Shown here: positions 51,226 to 62,170 of the stretch, one piece after another
How the letters are laid out: every line of letters begins with the position of its first letter
Position numbering within the stretch: position 1 is the stretch's first letter
Source of the DNA: Solenopsis invicta
Lineage: Eukaryota > Arthropoda > Insecta > Hymenoptera > Formicidae
DNA length: 64,000 nucleotides
Assembly: GCF_016802725.1 (NCBI RefSeq)
Contig: NC_052667.1
Location: 1,516,501-1,580,500 of the forward strand
Reading direction: 5' to 3'
The notes under the pieces: model-generated
Seen by the model: only the letters and a program-made list of their open reading frames with translations
Databases searched by the model: none
Told to the model about the DNA's origin: nothing
Made by a program: the position numbers and the translations under genes

Positions 51226-53119
51226 GTAAGTCCTACTTTCTATAATGAGAGACAGGTCGAATGAAAATACGTCTGAGTATTCTTTTTCGAGGCTACTCTC
51301 GTAAATACGGCACGAAAGAGTCTCTAGAATAATTGGTACGACCGGTGGGAATGGACCTTCTTCTGCGGTTCCATAACCCGTTCCCTCGCTCTAGCATGTA
51401 AAACAGCCGCGATCTCATTCATCCCGTAGACCGGAGTCGTGTTATTCTTAGTTATAGCGTCTAATTAAAACTTCACACGACCGCATTCTGATATTACGGA
51501 TAAAGAACGTTTCTCTGAATTCTGACGCAGTGCGGTCGCGAGTTCCTTTAAAAATTCTCAACTCGACGTGACCTTCCAACGCTGTACCCTTTACCGTGTG
51601 TCAGATAATTTCTCTCTTTGATCTCGCGACAGTCATTGTAATAGCTCGATAAACATATATCTGGAGCCCTGCGAAAATAATGGAATAAATATCTCTCACC
51701 TTACTATATAGATTTTTTCTTTTTTAAACGTCATTTATCCCTCGCGCGCATGTGTATCTTCGTGCAAATACAGAATTAAAAGAGTACGGTTGCCCCAGAT
51801 CGTTAATCGCTTCGACAAAACGTCGAGTGCTTTAACGGCGGTCGCGGTGCATGCACTCGTTCGGCGCTCCCCTTTATTCTATTACATTTTAATATCCGGA
51901 CGCGCGCGCTGCTGTGTCGGCAAGGCGAAGGCAATAACGATAATAAATTTATTTTTATTACCTTCGCATGCCGCCACCCGAGGGACACGACAGTGCTATG
52001 CCGCTCTTATACCGCTCTTCAACCGCCGCCTACAATTCCACTCTACCTCCCACAAGCTCCCCGGCACCCTCCGCTGCCGCGCGTGTTTTTCTACTTGTCC
52101 CTCCCGAACGAAAATAGGTCCGGTAAAAAATAATGAGGTCGCTCCGGTACAAGCTAGACCGCCCTCCGACTCGCCGCCTCCCTTTAACGGGATATTCACC
52201 CTCAGGGGATTATCCGCACGCAACGACCATTATGAATTATGAATTAACGCGCACCGCGCAGCCTACACCGATGTGGGCGAGCAAGTGTACGTATATGCAC
52301 GGAACTTGGCAAACTCTCGCGGAAAAGTAGTAAGACGGAAAGGTACGCGCGCGATACGCTGCATTGGATAGCGTGACGCGATACGTCTGTCGATGCCGTA
52401 ACACATATGCTTTTCTTGCGAAGAAAGCATCAATTTAAATTCTTGTGTTCTGCAGCAAGAGGTAAATGACAAATAAAATATCACGCTCAATAAAAATTGC
52501 AATATTATCTTTTAAAGAGTATTATTGCAATAATATATTTTAAGAAAATTTATGCTTAATTATTTTCGCAATATTTTCTAATAATTCAATATTGAACCGA
52601 GAATAGTCACCTATTTTTATGCATAAACAATCATTTGTCTTGTTCGAGAGAATTATGTATATTTTCTGTTCAATATTTGTTTATAAAAGGAAGGAGAGAA
52701 ATGAAAAACAAATAGGTCCGGATTAAATAACGAAAATTACTGAACTTTATTTTCTCGCTTCTAGAATGTAAAAATTATTACAGGTGTCTAGTCTCGGATT
52801 AAGCAAATATTAAATAAAATAAAGAAAACAGATGTAAATAATCTTATTTGTCTACTGTAACAATGAATAGTTTTGTCCATAATTTAGTCTAGTTCATTTA
52901 GATTGCAGATCGCAAAGATAGTATTCTATTTTAAATGCGCATATATCTCAGGATTATTGTTAATTTATTGTTATTATGGTGCAGAAAATAACGAAAATTA
53001 CAGATAAAAATAAAAACTAAAGTTAAAAATGTAATTAAATTTTAATTCACACAAACGTCTTTCAACTTAACTGTTTTTTTACTTTCGAACGAAGCTGATA
53101 AATTTGATGGTATTTTCAG
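51226..53119 (+). other. Third recognised intron of the Sidestep-family gene
   Basis: A 1.9-kb intron splitting Ig2 after its first cysteine strand. Its 5' half is CpG-rich (51780-52340, with overlapping chance frames on both strands) and the 3' half is AT-rich. A 16-bp palindrome, TATTATTGCAATAATA, lies at 52520-52535. No internal exon was recognised. Confidence 0.9.
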
Positions 53120-53326
53120 GTCGCCCCGAGCCGAAAGTGAGATGGTGGCGCGGAGAGACGCTTCTGGATTCTAAGGACGAGCCAGGCGAGTTTCCTGCTC
53201 TTCGTAGAAACACACTGGTCGTTAGAGAATTGTCAAGAGCGGATCTTCACGCGGTATTTGATTGTCAAGCATCCAATAACAATATCAGTCAACCCGTATC
53301 AACGTCGGTAGCGATTGAAATGCATC
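53120..53326 (+). CDS. Sidestep-family Ig receptor, exon completing Ig domain 2
   Basis: The translation from Gly150 is GRPEPKVRWWRGETLLDS, then RRNTLVVRELSRADLHAVFD and CQASNNNISQPVSTSVAIEM, ending at residue 218. R-P-x-P-x-V-x-W-W-R is the Ig2 strand C motif of Side-family proteins, with Trp158 and Trp159. The closing cysteine is Cys198, 53 residues after Cys145, which fits a compact C2/I-type domain. C-Q-A-S-N-N-N is the usual F-G strand end. N204-I-S206 is a possible glycosylation sequon. The acceptor is tattttcag at 53118-53119 and the donor is CATC|gtaagt. The exon ends with one base (C) of the next codon, suggesting Leu or Arg at the start of the third Ig exon, which I could not find in the remaining 10.7 kb. 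In this domain too the position two before the last Cys is Phe (Phe196), not Tyr. Confidence 0.95.
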
Positions 53327-54360
53327 GTAAGTATCATAACGTGTTTTCATAATCACGTAGTTTGCTTTCACTTAAAAAAAAAATTAATTAAGAACCGGAT
53401 ATCGTTTCAGTGTGATTTTGGTACATTTTTATTTTTAATTTTTTTGTGCGACTTGTCCCTATTAAACATACGTAAATAATAACGCGTGAATATAAAAAAT
53501 ATTGCGTTCATATTACTTGAAACTTGGAGAATATTAGCAATAAGCACGTTTTTTACGTGCGAAGCTTAAAGGGCGGCAGATAGCTGAAACTCGTGGAGCT
53601 AGGTAGTTTCGTTGTTGCGCCGTAGTTACAAAGTGTAACACCGCCTGCGGTCTCTCAGGAGGATAAATCCAAAGGGTACAATCGATCCGCCTAGCCGTGC
53701 CCGCCGCTTTCCTCTGTGAATTGGTGCAAAAGGAATGCATTTGCGAATCGAGCCAAAGGGAAAATCTGCGTTGTCGAGTAAACGAAGCTGAATACCGAAA
53801 CGGGAAAGTATTTAACCTAGAGCCTCGGCTTCGGCTCTGCAATCCCGTTTATTCTACCGCCACGTGCTCCCAATTTCTTCTATTTCTGACAATTTCGACG
53901 TGTTCGTTCTTTCAGTTTAGGTCACGAAGAAGAATCGCAAAACAGACGTCAAAGACAATTGACTTAATTTGTTTCATGTCGATGCATTTACTTTTTCATC
54001 TTTTTTTTTACCAACTTTTATATCTTCATGGCTGTCGCAGATTCATTATTATTTTAAGCTTGAAATAAACTATATATTACACGTATATGCAAAAGTATAC
54101 AGACACACGTAATAATATTCTTGTACGAGATCGATTTTAATTAAGACTCAGCCATTCAATCTCCGCGATACGACGTGCAATTGATCCGTTGACCAAATAA
54201 CGAATCGTCTATTGTATTACCAACATTTATATAACAAATACTTCGATTTCCTCGAAATAGTCGAACCAAGCACCACTCGACGACGCAATTTGTCTGGAAG
54301 TTACTCGAGACGGGTGAAACGTCTCGACGAAATGTGATGTGGTGAGGAAAGAAGAGAACA

Positions 54361-54380
54361 AGAGAGAGAGAGAGAGAGAG
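54361..54380. repeat. (AG)10 microsatellite
   Basis: A perfect AG run, the first of two within 130 bp. Confidence 0.93.
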
Positions 54381-54449
54381 ATGCACGGAAGAGGACAAGA
54401 AGGGTGATAGGGAAAGTGAGGCAAAATAGAATCGAAGGGTGATGCACCG

Positions 54450-54451
<2 letters not shown>

Positions 54452-54494
<43 letters not shown>
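54452..54494. repeat. (GA)n microsatellite
   Basis: About 21 perfect GA units. They account for the long Ser/Leu repeats in the - strand frames here. Confidence 0.96.
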
Positions 54495-54497
<3 letters not shown>

Positions 54498-54918
54498 AAA
54501 CGCATAATGTTCCCCGGTAGAACCCGGCGAGCGACGACGACGGGCTGCGAGCTCGATTCCAGAAGCTCTCGGATTTTTATTAAATTCCGAGGAGAAAGAG
54601 GGGCTTCGGGGCATCGGAGGTCGCGCGGAAAGTCATCGCGGTTCCCTTCGCTTTACCTCGTTTTCGTCGTGAAGCGACGAACCCGCCCCTAAAAGTGGCT
54701 CACCCCATTTCGCTGATGCTCATCGACAGTGTCGCGGTCTTATTATCTTCTCAGAATTGGATATTCCTTACGCTTTTCGCGATGTTTCCAGCTCGGCGGA
54801 GAGCTACTAACGCGTCCACAGACAATTAATGGTTTTAGTGGAGAAAAAGCTTTGCTCGCCAAAGATGTACGAATAAGGGAATATCGTGCGTTTCGCAGAT
54901 TTTTTGGCGTTTTTTTTT

Positions 54919-54957
54919 TAATAATTTTTAATAATTTTTAATAATTTTTAATAATTC
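54919..54957. repeat. 10-bp phased T-tract tandem repeat
   Basis: About four copies of ATAATTTTTA in tandem. A T5 tract recurs every 10 bp, close to one helical turn, a pattern known to produce intrinsically curved DNA. Confidence 0.9.
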
Positions 54958-57438
54958 GTGCGGAAAAATCTCTTCTGTCGCAGGAACGTCCGGAAGAATA
55001 TAAATTTTTTTAAAAACCTTAAATGGATGCATTTGAAAATGCAGCAAACAAAGGTGGTACAATCACCAGAGTGATAAAGTCCAGATTTGCTTTCCATATA
55101 GCACAAAATTTTGACAAAAGCAACGGCGCGAACGTAAGCGGAATATTATTAGCCGTGACGTGCGTTCACGCATACATGCCGTGTATGATGAGGGTGGTAA
55201 TAAAAATGGTCAATGGACACTTTTTGGTAAAGTAATAATACGTGCCCTCTCTTACGCCTCTGTTAAATTTGAATTAGTTTTAATCATTCTTATAGATCGT
55301 CATTGCTTCCACTTAATATGTCAATTTAAACTAAAACAATGAAGTTAAACAGGTTAATCATAAAAATATTAAATTTGACTCAAATTTCATGATTTATTAT
55401 TTACATTTGTATATGGACAGTACTTTGAAATGAAGCAATTTAACCACAGAAATGGGTTGATTGAAATAAGGTTGTTCTTTCAATTACATATTTTCTAGTT
55501 AAAATAATTAATTTCGACAACCATAGAAGTAAAATAACAAAATATTATTTAACTCGAGAAATTTTTTTAAATTTGATTCTTTAATATTTAACAATGTACA
55601 AAAAAAAAGAAAAAAAAACTGATTTTTGTTGAGAAATGGAATTTAAAGAGGAGAGAAGGCAAAGTCGAATATCGGCGGACGTTTACCGCGTTCGGGAAAT
55701 TATCGAAAATCCATTCTTCTTTTTGTTCGTGGCAAAACGGTCGTAATCTTTATTGGGCGCGTGTATTTAACTGCATTATACACGCGACAACTGCGACGAT
55801 GAACAAAAGCGTGCGGCGAACGAGGTTTCGCGGCGAATGCCGGTAAGCACGCGTCAATTATCATTTCGTCGTTTCGCGTTACAGACAAGCATTCGGAAAC
55901 CGCGCGGGTCGGCAGCCGTTCAATTAAACTCGGGTAGACCCAATTTTCGTCGCGCGTGTGTGAGGGTTCGTACGCGTGCATCGTACAATTCAACATCGCT
56001 GAAATATTCGAGTAATGGCGCGTTAGTGATGCGACCCATTATGCGCGCCGCGTCTTTCGCGTGGCGATATCCCGCGTGGATCTTTATCGTTGGCAGCGTA
56101 CCAAGCAACGCGTATCGCCGCCGCCGGCGGTGAATGAGCGGCGAACGTACGATAAACACCCCCGGGATGATCGATAAGGCGTCGAGTTTTCTTTTCTTTC
56201 CACTCTATCTTTTTTTTTTCTTTTTATTCGAGGCGTAAAGTATTAACGGTAGACTTCGCGAGGCTACGCGAGGTAACGGCGTTAGCCTATTCGGGCGCGC
56301 GCTGCGAGCGCGATCGATGAGCGATGAATTCGCATCGTTGAACGTCACTGCAAATTGTTGCATACCGGTGTTTTAGTGGTGATTACAATAAATCGCGTAC
56401 GAGCACTTTGCTTTCCCTCCCCTCCCCTCCTCTCCATCGGAGTCTCGCTTTTATCGCGCCGCCTCTCCGTTTTCCCTCTTTTCGGCATAAAAGCTCGACA
56501 CATCATGTCCGTAATCTTTCGCTGTATATCCGTCATGGCCGAGTGATGCACACTTGTCGTAAAAATATATAGGCGCGATGATAAAAACGCGAGGGCGCTA
56601 GCGCTTTTTTAGTGGAGTGCTCGCCTTATATAGCTCCCGCGCATAATTACGAGCTCCTATCGCAAGCCGTCTAAAAGTTGGCGAATTAAAGCAGATTTTG
56701 CAATTCAATTATTTTTAATTGGGCGAGGAAGTTGCAGCTTGCACCGCGACGTGTTCGCGGAAAAAAAAACTGCGATGCACACGCGGAGACAGAGAAGTTG
56801 TAGCATGCGCTAGGCCATTAAGCGGAAAATGGTAGCCTCGCGCTAATCGGTATCGAGCGAATTATACGAACGGAGGAAAACAAGTTTCACGTCAGACTCG
56901 CGGATAATTCTCAATTGTGAAAGAGGAGGAGGAAGCGTCTCACCTCGCTTCCGAATTCCGTTGCCTTGCGTCTCGCGTGATTCGACAATTAGTAACGCAC
57001 CGACTTGGACGTTTGCATAATAATCGGGAGAGTAACAATTTTGTGACAATACTTTTTGCTTAAATTATCCCGTCCGGTCTCAAACTGAACGCACCCCGCG
57101 TGCCTTCCGGCGTTTAAATATACACGCTGGACAACTCGTGCCGTGACGATTTAACTCGACCAATATGCAAATAAATGCTCTCGCCGATTTCGCAAAGGGG
57201 AGAGATGCGAACTGAACGAACATAATTATCCGGGCCGAGCCGTTACCCGGTCTATCAGCTTTAATTTCCGCTTTACGTTTCGCCGAATAACGCAGGAAAT
57301 AAGCGCACCAACCCCGCGCCGTGCACCTCGCGCGCGAGGGGCGAGAGTTTCTCTACGTATCTCTCCCAGGTATTATACTCACAGGCATCACACTCGTATA
57401 GGCATTACGCCACTCCACAGGTTTTATTGCCCGACGTT

Positions 57439-57477
57439 AAAGCCCGCTCTTTCGCAGAGAACGCGAAAGCGGGCTTT
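57439..57477. repeat. GC-rich hairpin with bulge
   Basis: AAAGCCCGCT(CT)TTCGC pairs with GCGAAAGCGGGCTTT, about 15 bp with a 2-base bulge, around a 7-base loop. It is followed by T-rich CTTCCTC. Its terminator-like look has no meaning in a eukaryotic Pol II gene, and no function is assigned. Confidence 0.8.
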
Positions 57478-57685
57478 CTTCCTCGCGCACTTTGAACCCG
57501 ACGGCGGCGTCTCCGGCGTGTGGCCCCTGCCGCCGCCGTCGGGCCGGGCCGGGCCCACCCATCCCCTTAAAGCCGTCGTATACCCGGAGGGGGGCATGGG
57601 AGGTTGAAGGGAAAGACGCGGAGCGAGGGAGGAGGGGCGGGGGAGAGCCGCCTCTCTTGGATTCCGCAAAGGATTAAACCTCATA

Positions 57686-57711
57686 AATTCCACGGAGCAC
57701 TCCGTGGAATT
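57686..57711. repeat. Perfect short palindrome
   Basis: AATTCCACGGAG and CTCCGTGGAATT are exact complements separated by two bases. They lie in a CpG-rich block about 210 bp after another hairpin. Confidence 0.85.
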
Positions 57712-60700
57712 ATCGGTATGCGGCCTTACGTCCGCCTCTCCGCCGCCTTTTACGGACGACTCGACAAACGAGAGCGATTTCCACGCGACTTTATGCTTTC
57801 TATCCCTCCTACCCGCTTGTACTGCCACCCCAATCCTCCGATGTTCCCTCTGCCGTCTTCCTCTCATCCCCGGCTGGCTGGTCGCGCGATTCCCATGGAC
57901 ATACGTTCGAGGCGTTATTTGCATGACTGCGCGCCGGATGGATTGCGATTCGCGGACGAGCGAGAAAGTATTCGCTTAACGCCGCGAAGGCTTTCACGAC
58001 GCGGAGTGGCGCGGAAAATGCAATTTCCTGGCCGCGAAAACTCATCTGAATCTCGCGTTGTTGCAACGAAAGATTCTACCAGCATTCTATAACAGATTGA
58101 ATTACGCGCACTAAATTGATGATAGATTAGATTTTCTTTGTCCGACGAAAGAAAATAGATTGCGATCTGTTCAACGAGAAGATCAAATGACGAAAAATGA
58201 AAAAAACATTTTTTTTTAATCGGATAGAGAATGCTGTAAATGCGCCTCGCATTTTTTCCCTTTAACTTGGATATAGAACGGTTCATATCTCGCAACAAAA
58301 TTAATTTTTTAAATTAAAAAAAAAACGAAACTAATATTCCCCAGTTTCTCCGGCAAAGAAAAAAAAACAACGAATTATGAAATAACCTACCACGTGTGTA
58401 TCTCTTTCCCTTTCTCTCGTAAGAAATTCTCAAATATTATCTAATACTTTTAAAGTTTCGCACATCGTTCGTTTCACACAATTATGACAAATTACGTACA
58501 CTGTTTTTAGCATATAAAATATAATGTCAATGTTGCAATGTTTGATATTGTAAGGGAAATAGAGGTAACCACGATTTCATGCGATTTATGGACGAAAAGC
58601 ATTTTCGACGTGCCTATCGAAGAGTAAATCGATCTGGCCCTTCGGTCAGCTAGCAAACGTTTCATAATAAATAAACCGCGGCCGTTAATATGAACCGTGA
58701 CAGGAGGGTGCGCACGTACGTTGCGAAATAAATTATCAAAACGTACGGCGCGCTGAACGATGGCCGCGTATAACGCAGTTTAATCGCGGATCATTATTAT
58801 TTCACGGTTCATCGAGTCTTTCTGCGCAAATTCCGAAGTACCGACCGCCAGTCGGTACATCGCGTGTCACATTCAGTTGTGTACCGTGGTTTTGAAATCC
58901 CATTATTCCGAGAAAATTAATATTTAACGCTTGCGCGCTCGAAAATCGTCGCATTTACAAATGGAGCGCCCGGTAATGGCATATTTTTCCCCTGCAGGGG
59001 TTTATCGCCCGAATTATTTTCACTGGGACGCACGTTTACCGGTAGCTGTGAGAAATGGAAATAAACCGCGCGAAACGTGAAGGGGGTAGCCGATATGACA
59101 CGCGGCGCGAAATTAAAATAATTGCGAATATTTTTCGGTTATTCCTGTCGCGCGCGCTAATGCGAACGTCGCTCAGCGAATCTTCTCTCCTAATGATAAT
59201 TTTGTTGGAAACTTCTTCATCGTCCTCGCGCGACAGAGTCAAGAGAGAAAAAACTGTATTCATTATTCGTCGGAGTAGTCGAGAAGTTCGAAGCTATTCA
59301 ACCGAACCATATCTTTTTTCTGCTAGCCAATCATAAAGTACGCCATCTTAAACTTATCGCTCCGCCATGCAGAAGTAATGCTCTTTCGTTTGTGTTAGGC
59401 TCTTTGCGAGCCAACTGTTTAAATGTTTATGCGCTTTTTAGGACATCTTCAATATGCAAGTATTTACGTTACCTTATGTAAATATGCAATGCACTAAATT
59501 CAAGTGGCGGCAATAAGCATTAAATATAAGTAAATAAAGTTATGTGTATGTATGTGTATACGCGTATTCGATACATTTTTAAATTATTTCCATACATTTA
59601 TGAAGACGGTATTTATACTATTTTAGTAAATATACAAAAAAATATTATGTTTACACTGGTACGTAGACATAAACAATTATTTGTTTAACAGTAATACTGA
59701 ATACGCGTAATTAATAAAGGAAGATAATCTCGCAGACGCCTTTCGCAACAATTTCTCGTAAATGTTGGTAATCCGAATCGACGGAATCGAATATGAGGTG
59801 AAAGATTTCAATCTTGGGAAAAAAAGTCGACCTTTCACCGGCAGGAAGGAAGAAACTCGGGAAGAGAGATTAATGTAATGAATCCATCCACAGTCTGGCT
59901 AATATTTGATTCAATCTGCCGTATCGAACGTGATATTCTGGACTTACGAGGCTAAGTTGATAGCCTTGTTAAATCTTAATTCTTTTTCCCATTTTACACC
60001 AGTTTCATCCGATAGGAGGATAAAGTGACGTATATCTCTGACGGATCTTATATAGAACAGTTCATTCGACATATGAATCGCACTAAACGAGGTTAATCGT
60101 GCAAAGTTAATCTTCCCAGTTCTACATTGGACAATATACTGAATATTTAGAGTAACGATATTAACCATCTGTATGATCACCAACTTGCACAGTCGGGCGA
60201 ATTTAATTAGCTGGAACTATAAGCGGCCATTGCACCAAAAAGCCGAGCGCAATGTCGAGATGCGAGCGCAATACAAATGAGGGATTATCAAAAGCGAGCG
60301 AACAGCGAGCGGACAGCGGACCAAACGAAATCACATGTACGTTTTATCGCTTTATTAAAATGTGAAACGAAGGAAAGATAGAGGGAGGGAGAAAGAAAGA
60401 GAGAGTAAAATAACACGCAGCAGAATAGCATGGTTTCAGCAAGCGAGGATGGAAACAGAAGAGATCGAGTATAATATGAACGCAATGGAGATTTTGAAGA
60501 GGATGAGAACGACCTTGGGATTGAATCGGCGCTCTCGAGGGGAATGGAGAACAAACCCGACACTAACCTACCTCGCTCGGCCCGGCCCACCCCAATCTAA
60601 TCGAGCCTGACTAATTAGAGGGCAGGCTGGTAATGGAGTCAGCCAGTGAAATTGGGTAACGGTGGGCCTGATTTACAGTGCGAGAGACTTGGAAATTGGT

Positions 60701-60790
60701 CGCCGAGGATAAGAAGGGCTCGTGACGAGAGGGACAGAGAGAGGCTCATTGTGAATCGCGGGTGAGTGCAGAGAAAAACAGAGAGAAAAA

Positions 60791-60814
60791 GAGAGAGAGA
60801 GAGAGAGAGAGAGA
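60791..60814. repeat. (GA)12 microsatellite
   Basis: A perfect GA run preceded by GAGAGAAAAA units in a purine-rich stretch. Confidence 0.93.
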
Positions 60815-61128
60815 AGTAAAAAAACAAAAGAAAGAAAAAGTAGAGAAAAAGACTGGTAATACTGACGAGCGTTAGCTTTGGATGGGTTGTTGGTGATCAA
60901 GTCGCTTTCTACGACACGGCCCGAGCATTCGACCGCGCCGAGCTGATCTTTTAGGTCGTGAAGCGGGTGAAAATCACACCGAGCTCCGGAAATCCGCTGA
61001 ACTTTTAATGGAATCGGTGATTTTTCAATGCGTCCCCTTCCTAGAGCGCGGCTGATAAGTCGCGCGAGACAAAAAGATCCACATCGATGGGATTCACGGT
61101 AGCCATTTTGGGCAGGGGACGTCGCACT

Positions 61129-61146
61129 CGCGCGCGCGCGCGCGCG
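61129..61146. repeat. (CG)9 dinucleotide repeat
   Basis: Nine perfect CG units followed by GCGGCGAG. Alternating purine-pyrimidine CG runs of this length can adopt Z-DNA under supercoiling. Survival of so many CpGs also argues against strong germline CpG methylation here. Confidence 0.93.
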
Positions 61147-62132
61147 GCGGCGAGTATTCATGGAATTGAAAATTGAGAAACTCTTCGGGGAAGAGTTCGC
61201 TCTGGAAAGCCAGCTCCCGGGAGAGGAGATGTGCCCGTTTCACTCCCCCCCGTCCGATCAGCGACTATTCGGTCGTTTTTGCGGCTCTCCTGGGCGTACT
61301 ACGTCGGCGAGAATCCGCGATATCATTTTCCAAGATTAGGCGCGATTTCTTTATCCGAATCTCTTACTTTTTTCACTTTTTGAAGGAGACGTTTTCTATT
61401 TTTCTATAGAACTTTTCTAAAGATGATAATTACACGGACGAAATAAAATAACGGTCAGTGACAATATATTTGTACAGAATTGCCAAGCGCTCTCTTCGTT
61501 AATCCACGAATTCATGTATCTAAAGTTTTTTTTACGTAGTCGTATAAATATAATCAATTCGCGAACGCTGAGTCATATAGAGCGGAGAAATGAAATTTCA
61601 GTTATTTGCAATAATTTTCATCAATTTAACATTTAAAAGCGAAAACCGCGATTAAATTCAATTAGTTTGATACATTTATTACTAATTCATTTTTATTAGA
61701 AACTATTTGGGATCTAACGGAATCTGGATCTAATGGAAACTAATTGAGCGTTCCTATAATTATATCGTTTTAATTGACTCAAAAGTCATTTCGTTCTTAA
61801 TTCGTCGTATTTCTCCGTCTGAGCTTAATACAGTTCGTAATCATTTTTGAAATCAGATTGCCGCAACATCAAAACTCGACCTTTTGCAAAGTTCTCGACT
61901 CCGTTGGTAGCAAACGACGTTACCCATGAGAAATGCATAGAAATTTACAAAGGCAACGGCGCGGCGGCAGCGGCGCAAGTGCGTCGAAGGAACGGGAAAG
62001 GAGCTGCGCAAAGGTAGTGAGAAGGGGGATAAAATAGAAATACGAGTCGTGTGCACGGATAGTTAAGGGCCACGACGAGATGGCCTCTGCGTTTTCTCTG
62101 TGGTATCTCGTAGCATCGCGCAATACGAGGCC

Positions 62133-62170
62133 ACGACGACGACGACGACGACGGCACCGTCGTCGTCAAC
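62133..62170. repeat. (ACG)n repeat with inverted (GTC)n partner
   Basis: ACGACGACG units (about six) are followed after GGCAC by CGTCGTCGTCAAC. The two trinucleotide runs are complementary and could form a hairpin. Confidence 0.85.

Larger units (their letters stand above)
53327..58100. other. Non-coding stretch after the last recognised exon, probably intron
   Basis: No exon for the third Ig domain is recognisable: no open frame shows a B-strand Cys, a W-W or T-W strand and a D-x-G-x-Y-x-C corner. GA microsatellites occur at 54361 and 54452 and a 10-bp array at 54919. CpG-rich DNA fills 55690-58050. It is read as the next intron of the receptor gene because the exon at 53120 ends in a good donor, CATC|gtaagt. 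Confidence 0.7.

Noticed and set aside
57424..58092. Overlapping 166-codon (-) and 162-codon (+) open frames
   Set aside because: Same situation: a GC-rich stop-poor block, mutual overlap on opposite strands, no motif and no splice context.
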